Of a stretch of 64,000 bases of DNA, positions 52,765 to 61,149 are shown one piece after another (within the stretch, counting starts at the first letter, position 1; the number at the start of each line of letters is the position of its first letter). Both the position numbers and the translations under genes were made by a program. The notes beneath the pieces were generated by a model. That model was not told the origin of the DNA, made no database searches, and was given only the letters and a program-made list of their open reading frames with translations. The stretch comes from Rhodohalobacter sp. SW132 (GTDB lineage: Bacteria; Bacteroidota; Rhodothermia; Balneolales; Balneolaceae): assembly GCF_003390325.1 (NCBI RefSeq), contig NZ_QUOK01000009.1, forward strand, positions 1 to 64,000, in the 5' to 3' direction.

Positions 52765-55469
52765 GAAAACTTCTACTATCTTTTGTGATTGTACTCTCTT
52801 CTTCCATGAATTTCCTTTTGGCTCAGTCCATCGACCGGGTTTCGATTGGAGGTGAACAAAAATTTGCGAGTGGCGGCAATATTGCCTGGGTGAATTTTGC
52901 CCGGGATATCGGGCCCGGTGAAACCCGTCTCGATCTGTTTGAAGAGATATTCCGTGAAGTGAATGAAAACGGCGGTAATATGATGCGGATCTGGCTTCAT
53001 ACAAACGGAACCAACACACCGCAGTTCAACGGAATGGATGTTTCAGGGCCCGGAGAAGGTGCAATCGAGGACCTGCGTGACATTCTTGATCTCGCTTACT
53101 TCTACGACGTTAGCCTGATGCTCTGCCTCTGGAGTTTCGATATGCTTCAGGCGGGACAGATGAACGATCAACAGCTCGAGAGAAACAGGGGGCTTCTTAC
53201 CGATAACGACAGACTGCAAACCTATATCGACAACTCTCTTATCCCGATGGTTGACTCCCTCCACGGGCATCCCGCTATTTCCAGCTGGGAGATTTTCAAT
53301 GAGCCGGAAGGGATGAGCACACAATTTGGCTGGACGCCATCACGCGTCGATATGTCCGACATCCAAAATTTCGTCAACCGTACAGCCGGAGCGATCAAAC
53401 GAACCGCACCCGATGCTTTTGTTACCAATGGTTCCTGGAATATTCGTGCGTCAAGCGACATCGGCTCCTGGACCAACTACTACCGTGATGATCGACTGAT
53501 TGCGGCCGGCGGTGATGAGGACGGTGTACTCGATTTTTATGGAATTCACTACTACAAACATTTCCCGCAGTCGCAATCCCCCTTTCACAACGATGCATCT
53601 CACTGGGAGCTTGATAAGCCGATTGTAGTGGGCGAATTTTACATGAGTGACCCCCGGCGTGATGGCGATGCAGACAGTATGTATGGCGTACACTGGTCTG
53701 ATCTATTCGAAGAACTCTACGATCGCGGCTATGCTGGTGCACTCGGGTGGCAGTGGTTCGACTGGTGGGCCGAACGGACCGATATGGAGGGCGTTGACGG
53801 TACTCTCAGCTGGCCGCGAATGCTCGAGAACATGAATACCATGCGCGATCTCTACCCTGATGATATCCTCATTTCTTTTGATGGGATCCGCATGATATTT
53901 AACGCTTTTCCGGAGGGAATTGAAGAGGGCGGCAGCAGCACACTTTCCTGGGAGGTACGCGGTGCAGAAAGTGTAACGCTGAACGGAGATCCGGTTCAGC
54001 CGATCGATTCACTTGTAGCATCACCGGAAGTAACAACTGAATACACGCTGATCGCAACGGATGAGCATGGTGAAACTGAAGCGAAAACTGTTACCATTAC
54101 CGTTCTTGATCCCGAAGCGGTAAACCGTGCTTTCCAGAAACCCGCCTCGGCATCCAGTATTGAAAACAACCAGCACCTGGCAGACTATGCAACTGATGGA
54201 GATTATTCCACCCGGTGGAGCAGCCTTTATCAGGATAATGAATGGCTGATGGTAGACTTACAGGTATCTTACGATATCCATAATATCAAACTCTATTGGG
54301 AAGCAGCACATGCCGCCTCTTACACTATCGATGTATCATTCGATGGATTTAACTGGCAGACCATTTTTGAGGAAAACAACAGCGACGGAGGGCTCGACTC
54401 TCTTTTTTTTGAGCAGCCCGCTCCGGCCCGTTTTGTACGGATGAACGGAGTGGAGCGGGCAACGGAATGGGGATTCTCACTGTACGAACTTGAAGTATAC
54501 GGACTCGAATCAGAACATCAGCCCCCGCAAATTGCAATCTCCTCACCTCTTGAAGAGGACTACCTTGAAGCCGGCTTAGTAACACAACTAACGGCTGACC
54601 TCCAGCCCGGCACATCCGATGAAATCTCTGTTGCTTTTTATATCAATGATGAACTGTTTGATACGGTTACCGAACCTCCCTTCACCACCGAGTGGACTCC
54701 ATCTGAGGATGGAATCGCATCACTGCATGCCGTTGCTACTGATGAGCAGTTTAACATCCGATCTGAATCGGTTGAACTCACGATAAGTCCGGAATCGGAG
54801 TTTATTTTACTGGAAGCAGAGAATAGTACTTTGGCAGGTGATACAGAAATAATGTCCCACAGCGAGGCGAGCAGCGGAGAATTTGTTCGGCTTGAAGCGG
54901 ACGGGTCCCTCACCTGGAGTGATATTGAAGTAAATGAAAATGGTAATTACCGTCTTGAGATCGGGTTTCGCCTGCCATTTGAATCGCCAAAAAGCCAGGT
55001 TCTTTTTGTGAATGATAGCGAAATCGGAGAAATCGAGTTTGCGGGACAGGAGAATGCCTGGCTTACAGAAGACATGAATATCAACCTTGAAAGCGGCCTG
55101 AACACTATCCGGATCGAAAGCAGCTGGGGCTACATGGATTTTGATTACATCGAAATTCGCGGTCAGAATTTGCTCACCAGTGCGGGCAACAACGAAGAAC
55201 TCGCGGCAGAATATCACCTTGGTCAGAACTACCCCAACCCGTTCAACCCCTCCACCGTCATACCATTTTCAATCGCCAACCCATCACACGTGCAGCTTGA
55301 TGTTTTTGACATCGTTGGGCGCAGAGTTGCCACCCTTCTGAATGAGCCGCTTTCATCAGGTTCGCATGAAGTCCGGTTTGATGCGGGAAGCTTTTCAAGC
55401 GGTGTCTACTTTTTCCGAATTCAAGCGGGCAGTTTTACCAAGGTGAACCGTATGGTTTTGTTGAAGTAG
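52761..55469 (+). CDS. secreted multi-domain GH5-type beta-mannanase with CBMs and a T9SS sorting tail
   Basis: A 902-residue extracellular enzyme. Signal peptide at 1-22 (MNFLLA|QS). Residues 23-370 are a GH5 (clan A) barrel with the acid/base Glu at 181 in SWEIFNEPEG and the nucleophile Glu at 292 in PIVVGEFYM. Residues about 372-455 are Ig-like. Residues about 456-595 form an F5/8-type C (CBM32-like) domain (YATDGDYSTRWSSLYQDNEW). Residues about 600-690 are a second Ig-like domain. Residues about 695-815 are CBM35-like (LLEAENSTLAGDTEI ... GYMDFDYIEI). Residues about 820-902 are the type IX sorting domain (QNYPNPFNPST). Mannanase is inferred from the locus; the GH5 subfamily is uncertain. 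Confidence 0.88.
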   Translation: MRKLLLSFVIVLSSSMNFLLAQSIDRVSIGGEQKFASGGNIAWVNFARDIGPGETRLDLFEEIFREVNENGGNMMRIWLHTNGTNTPQFNGMDVSGPGEGAIEDLRDILDLAYFYDVSLMLCLWSFDMLQAGQMNDQQLERNRGLLTDNDRLQTYIDNSLIPMVDSLHGHPAISSWEIFNEPEGMSTQFGWTPSRVDMSDIQNFVNRTAGAIKRTAPDAFVTNGSWNIRASSDIGSWTNYYRDDRLIAAGGDEDGVLDFYGIHYYKHFPQSQSPFHNDASHWELDKPIVVGEFYMSDPRRDGDADSMYGVHWSDLFEELYDRGYAGALGWQWFDWWAERTDMEGVDGTLSWPRMLENMNTMRDLYPDDILISFDGIRMIFNAFPEGIEEGGSSTLSWEVRGAESVTLNGDPVQPIDSLVASPEVTTEYTLIATDEHGETEAKTVTITVLDPEAVNRAFQKPASASSIENNQHLADYATDGDYSTRWSSLYQDNEWLMVDLQVSYDIHNIKLYWEAAHAASYTIDVSFDGFNWQTIFEENNSDGGLDSLFFEQPAPARFVRMNGVERATEWGFSLYELEVYGLESEHQPPQIAISSPLEEDYLEAGLVTQLTADLQPGTSDEISVAFYINDELFDTVTEPPFTTEWTPSEDGIASLHAVATDEQFNIRSESVELTISPESEFILLEAENSTLAGDTEIMSHSEASSGEFVRLEADGSLTWSDIEVNENGNYRLEIGFRLPFESPKSQVLFVNDSEIGEIEFAGQENAWLTEDMNINLESGLNTIRIESSWGYMDFDYIEIRGQNLLTSAGNNEELAAEYHLGQNYPNPFNPSTVIPFSIANPSHVQLDVFDIVGRRVATLLNEPLSSGSHEVRFDAGSFSSGVYFFRIQAGSFTKVNRMVLLK

Positions 55470-55781
55470 ATTGTTGGTGAAGGGGAAAAGTGAAAGCTGA
55501 AAAGCTGGAGCGAAGCGACAGTGCCGAACCATCGGTGGTGAAAAGCTGGAGCCACAGTCCCGAACCATTGAAGTGAAAAAATGAGATGACATTCCCCACC
55601 AAAGTTTCGGTACCAAGTGTGGTTCGAGGGGAGATCACAATCATCGTTCATATGATAGTGCGAGGGGTGTCCTGATAAACTCTGGTACAATCACGAATAA
55701 TACTTGCTAACTCCCTATTCAAAAAATCGAAACCAAGAAACATTCAATACCAATAACTTAATAACTACACCATCCAGCCCA
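55470..55781. repeat. spacer with CTGGAGCGAAGCGACAG repeat, two copies
   Basis: Bases 55482-55580 carry GCTGGAGCGAAGCGACAG and a shorter second copy AGCTGGAGCCACAGTCCCG, with GTGAAAAG between. Downstream, GATAGTGCGAGGGGTGTCC at 55655 is repeated as GATGGTGCGAGGGGTGTTT at 57008. It separates the GH5 and GH26 genes, which share a direction. Confidence 0.6.
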
Positions 55782-56942
55782 ATGAAACAGATTACACTGC
55801 TGCTTTTCTTATTTCTTCTTTCATCCTGTGCAATGGAAGGCGAAGCGCCATTAACCACATTCACGCCGACAGATCACAACGCTACTGAAGAAACCCGCAC
55901 CCTGTTTACAAGCCTCGATGCGATCCGTCATCAGCATGTTCTGTTTGGGCACCAGGATGATCTTGCCTACGGCTACAGCTGGATCAATGAGCCGGGCCGT
56001 TCGGATGTGCTGGAAACTGCCGGATCCTACCCTGCCGTATATGGCTGGGAACTGGGCGACCTGGAGTATGGTAACCAGGAAAATCTGGACGGGGTGAACT
56101 TTGAAAATATGAAGCAGTGGATTAAAGAGGGATACAGCCGGGGCGGTGTCATTACAATCGGTTGGCACATGAACAACCCCGTTACCGGCGGCGATGCGTG
56201 GGATACTGAAGGAGATGCTGTTCCAACTATTCTGCCCGGCGGTGAAAACCACGAAATGTTTAAAGGGTGGCTCGACACGTTTGCCGACTTCTTGAATGAC
56301 CTTACCGTGACAGCTGAGAACGGAGAGTCTCATCCTGTGCCGATCCTGTTCCGCCCTTTTCACGAACACAACGGTAGCTGGTTCTGGTGGGGACAAGATC
56401 TGACCACAACCGAAGATTTTGTCGCACTTTGGAGATTTACTGTAGAGTATCTCCGGGATGAAAAAGGACTAAACAACCTGCTCTACAGCTACTCCCCTGA
56501 TGTTTTTGATTCAAAAGAAGCGTACCTGGAGCGGTACCCGGGAGATGATTACGTCGATATTTTTGGGTACGACGACTACCACAGCATTCGCTCAGCGGAT
56601 ACGCAGGAGACATTTATTAACCGACTTGAGATGCTGGTGGAAATGGCTGAAGAGCGAAACAAAATTCCCGCGATGACCGAAACCGGCTATGAAGCGATAC
56701 CGGACCCCGACTGGTGGACCGAAACGCTGCTTGCCGGTATCAACGCAAATGAAACCACCCGGAGAATTGCGTACGTGCTGGTCTGGAGAAACGCCAACCA
56801 CGAGCATGACCGTCCCGATCACTACTACGCACCATATTCGGGCCATCCGAGCGAGGGAAATTTCCGAGAGTTCCGCGAGCATGATCTGATTCTGTTTGAA
56901 GATGATCTGCCCAATCTCTATTCATTGGAGATGGAGCGTTGA
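55782..56942 (+). CDS. GH26 endo-beta-1,4-mannanase lipoprotein
   Basis: Cleaves beta-1,4-mannan, probably at the cell surface. A 386-residue lipoprotein (lipobox FLLSS|CAME near residue 16). The GH26 barrel has the start motif LFGHQDDLAYGYSW, then PAVYGWELGDLEYG, the acid/base Glu at 195 in LFRPFHEHNGSWFWWG and the nucleophile Glu at 300 in PAMTETGYEA. The ATG at 55782 is chosen because it starts the lipoprotein signal; 26 codons of open frame upstream do not. Lipid anchoring fits release of mannobiose near the transporter. GH5 precedes it. Confidence 0.94.
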   Translation: MKQITLLLFLFLLSSCAMEGEAPLTTFTPTDHNATEETRTLFTSLDAIRHQHVLFGHQDDLAYGYSWINEPGRSDVLETAGSYPAVYGWELGDLEYGNQENLDGVNFENMKQWIKEGYSRGGVITIGWHMNNPVTGGDAWDTEGDAVPTILPGGENHEMFKGWLDTFADFLNDLTVTAENGESHPVPILFRPFHEHNGSWFWWGQDLTTTEDFVALWRFTVEYLRDEKGLNNLLYSYSPDVFDSKEAYLERYPGDDYVDIFGYDDYHSIRSADTQETFINRLEMLVEMAEERNKIPAMTETGYEAIPDPDWWTETLLAGINANETTRRIAYVLVWRNANHEHDRPDHYYAPYSGHPSEGNFREFREHDLILFEDDLPNLYSLEMER

Positions 56943-57046
56943 GAGTGAGGAGGCAAAGATGAAAAGAATTCTCCCATGGAAGAGAGCTCTCCTTCATCGT
57001 CCAAATGATGGTGCGAGGGGTGTTTTTGAAGTTTAGATATTTTTGC

Positions 57047-57079
57047 AACCCTCCAAGGGTTTCAAACCCTTGGAGGGTT
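57047..57079. repeat. AACCCTCCAAGGGTT palindrome, third copy
   Basis: Perfect inverted repeat with the same arms as the two copies that flank the RAYT gene at 8 kb, but 49 kb away, which suggests dispersal. Confidence 0.85.
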
Positions 57080-57102
57080 ATAAATAGTCCAACGAGAATA
57101 TC

Positions 57103-57179
57103 ACCGCCCAAAATCATCTTCAACCCGCACAATATCCTCTTCATCGGAAGGATTTTCCGGATCGGTGTGATTCCAGATG
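57103..57179 (-). pseudogene. duplicated 3' tail of the cupin gene
   Basis: Bases 57103-57179 match 57860-57936 in direct orientation with about six differences. The segment encodes the last 25 or so codons of the mannose-6-phosphate-isomerase-like gene (WKHTDPENPSDEEDIVRVE). The two copies bracket the RelBE-type pair, with a period of 757 bp. No start codon or upstream coding sequence remains. Confidence 0.85.
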
Positions 57180-57299
57180 TCTAACATAAGTAAAATGCTT
57201 AGTTATACAGATTTATGAGTGAATGATTTTGTTAATATTCTCGAAGACTTCAAACCCTCAACTACTTTTATTTCACTTCCTTTCCTTCTATATTTAAAT

Positions 57300-57536
57300 A
57301 TGATTACTAATAAAGATATAGAAAAGATGAGCACTTCTGAGCGCTTAAAGGCGATCGAGATGATTTGGGAGACGATCTCCACACCATCTGACTCTGTTCA
57401 TTCACCGGCCTGGCATAAGGAGATTCTGAAGTCAAGAGAAGATAAAGTGTCCTCAGGCAATGCAACTTTTCTTAACATGGACGAAGTAAGAGAACGTCTG
57501 AAAAAAAAGTCAGATGAAAAAAGTCATCATTCTTGA
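57300..57536 (+). CDS. addiction-module antitoxin (RelB-like, TIGR02574 type)
   Basis: A 78-residue antitoxin of the short addiction-module component family: DIEKMSTSERLKAIEMIWETIST, then SPAWHKEILKSREDKVSSGNATFLNMDEVRERLKKK. These helices wrap the partner toxin. The ATG at 57300 starts the family N-terminus; codons upstream in the same frame do not resemble it. The 3' end overlaps the toxin start by 23 bp. The pair lies between two copies of a cupin gene tail. Confidence 0.88.
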   Translation: MITNKDIEKMSTSERLKAIEMIWETISTPSDSVHSPAWHKEILKSREDKVSSGNATFLNMDEVRERLKKKSDEKSHHS

Positions 57537-57813
57537 GGAAGCAGCCCGGGATTTGGAAGAGGCTTTTGACTTTTACGAAAATCAGGAAACTGGTGCGGGT
57601 AATTATTTTACTTCAAATATTCTACTCGATATTGAAAAGCTTACCACGACATCCGGTATTCACCCATCAGAATTTGGATTTTTAAGAAAACTTTCTCAAA
57701 AATTTCCGTTCGCGATTTACTATAGAACAAATCAGACTTCTGTAAAGATCTATGCTATTCTGGACCTTCGAAAAAATCCAAGTTGGGTAAGAGATGAACT
57801 TAAGGATAGATAA
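57514..57813 (+). CDS. RelE/ParE-family toxin
   Basis: A 99-residue toxin of the RelE/ParE superfamily. It has the start VIILEEAARDLEEAFDFYENQE, the central strand YYRTNQTSVKIYAILDLRKNP, and the C-terminal helix WVRDELKDR. Type RelE cuts mRNA on the ribosome while ParE targets gyrase; the sequence does not decide this. It overlaps the antitoxin gene and ends 45 bp before the convergent cupin gene stop. Confidence 0.9.
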   Translation: MKKVIILEEAARDLEEAFDFYENQETGAGNYFTSNILLDIEKLTTTSGIHPSEFGFLRKLSQKFPFAIYYRTNQTSVKIYAILDLRKNPSWVRDELKDR

Positions 57814-57857
57814 TCATCACATCAATCTCTTCAAAGATTTCGTTAATTTTTGGTGCT

Positions 57858-58370
57858 TTACCGCCCAAAATCATCTTCTACCCGCACGATATCCTCTTCA
57901 TCGGATGGATTTTCCGGATCGGTATGTTTCCAGATTTCAGCCAGTACGCCCCATTGTTCTAGCCCTACTAAACGATGGCGTTCGCCCTGCTGCAGGCTGA
58001 CGGACTCTCCCAGTTCAAGCTTTTTAACCGGGGTTTGTTCATCCGTATCACTCACAACCACACCGGCCTCTCCGCCAATCACCCGCCAGATTTCCGCACG
58101 CCGGTGATGGTACTGCCACGACAGCCGCTTTCCGGGTGCCACCAGCAGAATTTTCGGGCTTAGTTTATCAAATCCCTTAAAATCTTCTACGCTCAGCCCT
58201 GGAAAAAACGTCTGAATAAACGATTCAGCCCGCCCCTCTTCGATCACCAGGAAACCGCCCCAGGGGCGTTCGCTGTCTTTGTCAACGATTGTAAAGCCTT
58301 TGCCTTCAATAAATTGCTCAACGGTACTGAATACGTCTTTTTCGGAAAAGTCTTGCGGGATGTTGATCAT
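57858..58370 (-). CDS. cupin-type mannose-6-phosphate isomerase-like protein
   Basis: A 170-residue cupin. It has the type II phosphomannose isomerase signature ERPWGGFLVIEE, then SPKILLVAPGKRLSWQYHHRRAEIWRVIGG with the metal-binding His pair and Glu, and the last metal His in LQQGERHRLVGLEQWGVLAEIW. It may convert mannose 6-phosphate to fructose 6-phosphate, which would finish the mannan route after mannose 1-phosphate is made; that order is inference. Its last 25 codons are duplicated on the other side of the RelBE-type pair. The genes around it are convergent on one side and spaced on the other. Confidence 0.85.
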   Translation of the reverse strand: MINIPQDFSEKDVFSTVEQFIEGKGFTIVDKDSERPWGGFLVIEEGRAESFIQTFFPGLSVEDFKGFDKLSPKILLVAPGKRLSWQYHHRRAEIWRVIGGEAGVVVSDTDEQTPVKKLELGESVSLQQGERHRLVGLEQWGVLAEIWKHTDPENPSDEEDIVRVEDDFGR

Positions 58371-58877
58371 TGAGTTTGGTTGTTTAGTTGAATTGTGAAA
58401 CAGAGATAGTGTCTATTTAAAAATTTTAAGGGATATATTACTAAGACATCAAGCAACTTAACAATATCCAATCATTTGGGCTAACTTCTCTTTCCCAAAA
58501 TAAACAGTGCCACTTGTGGTTCGGGAGGAGGCATAGTTTGGCTCAAAAGATCCGGACACAATCTGGTTTCACGGAACCCACCCCAGCGAAATTGCTGTAC
58601 GCGGTTCTTGCTATCCCCTCCGCGGATGGGAGGGTTAAATACGAATAGAGATCGAAAAAGTTGGGTAAAAAACTCTCCTCCCCGGAGGAGATAGCCTTCA
58701 AAGCGTCTGCCGAAGGCAGGATAGCGACAAGGCAGAGGTGGGTGTTGTGGTACTTGGAACCAGGAAGTTACCCTTGAATTTATTCATGGACCCGTCAACA
58801 CACCCCTGAAAGCCGAAAGACACGCTGCGCATGCTTTCGGCATTCGGTCCCCTCTAAAGATGGGAATTTTATCGAAC
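58371..58877. repeat. spacer filled by mosaic repeats, copies 3 and 4
   Basis: Bases 58576-58743 form a copy of the mosaic repeat seen at 1493-1753 (ends ACCCACCCC and AGAGGTGGGT, with TCCCCTCCGCGGATGGGAGG and AAAGCGTCTGCCGAAGGC inside). Bases 58798-58869 carry a left half only (ACACACCCCTGAAAG, TCCCCTCTAAAGATGGGA). The two ends of the window thus share this family. Confidence 0.65.
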
Positions 58878-60875
58878 TCACTTAACCAGCGTCATCATCC
58901 GAACCTGCACCTGTTGATTTACGGTAATCCTGTACAAGTAAACCCCGCTTGCCAGGTTCGATGCATCAAACTCCGCGCTGTGTGTACCGGCCGATTGAGT
59001 ACCATCTACCAATATTGCCACCTGACGACCGGTGATGTCAAAGACTTCAAGACGCACCTGGCTGCTTTGTGGCAGCTGGTAGTTTATAATGGTTGTTGGA
59101 TTAAATGGATTCGGAAAATTCTGTGACAACTCTACTGAAACAGGTCGTTCCGAAATCGGTTTCTCTTCATTGCTTGTTTCCACGGCGCCGGACCGATAAT
59201 AATCCACCCCACCGCTTACATATGTCAGGGCCGCATTCCAGTTGATCGCCACTTCGTTGGTGGAGTAGCTGCACCATGAATCGAGGTAAGACTTTGCCGG
59301 CAAGTTTGATGGATAGCTGCAATTATCCTGCTGGCCGTCGTGCGGGCCGCCCACCACCATTCCCGGTACCGGATCGGTGTTGTTATCGGCGGACGATTGC
59401 CGGTGATGCGGGTCCATAGGTGTTCGGCTTCCGTATCCCGTTACAAAAGAGTACCCGGTCGCGTTCCGGCCCAGGATGTAATCCAGATTAGACTGTGCTG
59501 CATCGAGATAAGATTCATCCATCGTAAGTCTGTACGCCTGGATCAGCAGAACGGAGTGATTCAGCGCCATCGCGTTGCTTCCCCATAAAAAATGCCACGA
59601 TTCCTGGCCCATGCTTATTCGGTAAGCTGACGATTCATATTCGCTTCTCAACTGGCCGGCCTGGTGCGTAATCCGTCCGGTTATGATTTCCGGGTTGGCC
59701 GCATTGGTCAGGTCCTCCAGATGGTGAGCCAGTGAAATCCAGGCAAGCGGGCGCACATACTGCCATGAGGGAAATCCCACATACGTTTGGGATTCATCAA
59801 ATGCATCCCAGTAGGCATCATCCCCGGTTGTGATGTAGAGCTCTGCAGCCGCCCAGTCGAACTCATCACCCAGGTTATTGTCACCATATTCACCGGTGTA
59901 GATGTCATTCGGCTGCTGATAGATCACGTTCGGATTCTCATTTGCCCACTGCCACGCATATTCTGCAGCTTCGAGTGCTTCCGCAGAAAATTCCGGGTCA
60001 TACGGCTGATACACCCTTGAAGCCACCGCCATCACGGCAGCAAAATTGAGCGTGGCAGCGGTCGATTTCATCACCACATAGCGGTTGGCACTCGCCTGGT
60101 GCGGCATCACTTGCCCAGAAAAGTTTTTGGTCGTCAGTTTGTGATATACACCGCCGTCGTTCGGATCCTGCATGGTGATCATCCAGTCGAGATTCCAGCG
60201 GATCTCATCCAGCAGGTCGGGCTGCCCGCTGCCGGACTCCGGAATGTTGAGCGTCAGCAGATCATAATACTCAGGAAAATGTTCATAGGCCGCCATCATC
60301 GTGTATGTACTGATGCCGGAATTGACGATATATTTGTTAAAATCGCCCGCATCATACCATCCCTTTGGAGATGAAAACGTGTACCCTTCCGGGCGTTCAT
60401 CCGTTGCAGCCGAAGAGTGCACAATAATCTCCTCATCCGGGTGACCCATCGGCCGCGCCCACGGACCGGCAAATTCCTCTTCCAGCGCCGTGGATGCCCG
60501 GTTAAAGTAGTAGTATTTCACTGCTGCCGCCGCAACCGGCAGGTGAACATTATCAGAAACCTGAAACGGCCAGGAATCATCGAGTCCCTCTACTGACACA
60601 CGGTACGTGCCCGGACTCGCAAGCGAACTGAAATCGGCCACCACAACTGTCTCTTCCGAGTAGGACCAAGTATCGGGTGAGGATGATTCACCCTCAAAAA
60701 CCACCACACCCGATTCATCCTCAATCACAGCAAACGAAACGGCCTGATCTGAAAGAATGATTGCAACCTTTTCCCCATCCGGATAAAAACCAACCTGGTT
60801 TAGTCTGATGTCTTCCTGGGCGATAGCGGTTGCGGCCCAAAGTATCGTGCAAAAAAGTAGTATCCATTTTTTCAT
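58878..60875 (-). CDS. secreted GH9 cellulase-type enzyme with a T9SS sorting tail
   Basis: A 665-residue extracellular enzyme with a signal peptide at 1-19 (ILWAATAIA|QE). Residues 20-105 form the N-terminal Ig-like domain of GH9 (IRLNQVGFYPDGEKVAII). The GH9 barrel has the two catalytic-base Asp residues in KGWYDAGDFNKYIVNSG, PDLLDEIRWNLDWM, the His in SRTPMDPHHRQS, and the late Glu in WCSYSTNEVAINWNAAL. The type IX sorting domain starts near residue 580 (QNFPNPFNPTTIINY). Action on beta-1,4-glucan stretches of glucomannan or cellulose is likely. It shares strand and neighbourhood with the epimerase operon. Confidence 0.93.
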   Translation of the reverse strand: MKKWILLFCTILWAATAIAQEDIRLNQVGFYPDGEKVAIILSDQAVSFAVIEDESGVVVFEGESSSPDTWSYSEETVVVADFSSLASPGTYRVSVEGLDDSWPFQVSDNVHLPVAAAAVKYYYFNRASTALEEEFAGPWARPMGHPDEEIIVHSSAATDERPEGYTFSSPKGWYDAGDFNKYIVNSGISTYTMMAAYEHFPEYYDLLTLNIPESGSGQPDLLDEIRWNLDWMITMQDPNDGGVYHKLTTKNFSGQVMPHQASANRYVVMKSTAATLNFAAVMAVASRVYQPYDPEFSAEALEAAEYAWQWANENPNVIYQQPNDIYTGEYGDNNLGDEFDWAAAELYITTGDDAYWDAFDESQTYVGFPSWQYVRPLAWISLAHHLEDLTNAANPEIITGRITHQAGQLRSEYESSAYRISMGQESWHFLWGSNAMALNHSVLLIQAYRLTMDESYLDAAQSNLDYILGRNATGYSFVTGYGSRTPMDPHHRQSSADNNTDPVPGMVVGGPHDGQQDNCSYPSNLPAKSYLDSWCSYSTNEVAINWNAALTYVSGGVDYYRSGAVETSNEEKPISERPVSVELSQNFPNPFNPTTIINYQLPQSSQVRLEVFDITGRQVAILVDGTQSAGTHSAEFDASNLASGVYLYRITVNQQVQVRMMTLVK

Positions 60876-61114
60876 CGTATCGGGTTTTAGTTGTGGTATT
60901 ATTGAATTCCAATGGCAGAATCAGCCAATCTATATCTAAAGGGTATAAAAAATCTATCCATTCAGAGCGACTATTTGTATTTCACCGCAGTGGCGCAAAG
61001 TCGCGGGATGTGATTTTACAGCTTACATTTTTTAGTTTCCTGCGTGCTTCTCGCAGTCCTGATTTACCAGGGACTTTTCCTTGCTCATCGAAGCCTTGGC
61101 GCAGATGAGACTTC

Positions 61115-61149
61115 TCACTTTTCACTTTTCACTTTTCACTTTTCACTTT
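61115..61149. repeat. heptamer tandem repeat (CACTTTT)5 at the end of the epimerase gene
   Basis: Five direct copies of CACTTTT. The stop codon of the epimerase gene (61129) lies inside the array and the last residues (VRKVKSEK) are read from it. The 7-bp unit is not a multiple of three, so each gain or loss would change the reading frame at the C-terminus. Confidence 0.7.

Larger units (their letters stand above)
56943..57299. other. 357-bp spacer holding a palindrome and a gene-tail copy
   Basis: Contains the AACCCTCCAAGGGTT palindrome at 57047-57079 and, from 57103, a 77-bp copy of the 3' end of the cupin gene that lies at 57858. The RelBE-type operon follows. No other gene is seen. Confidence 0.55.
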
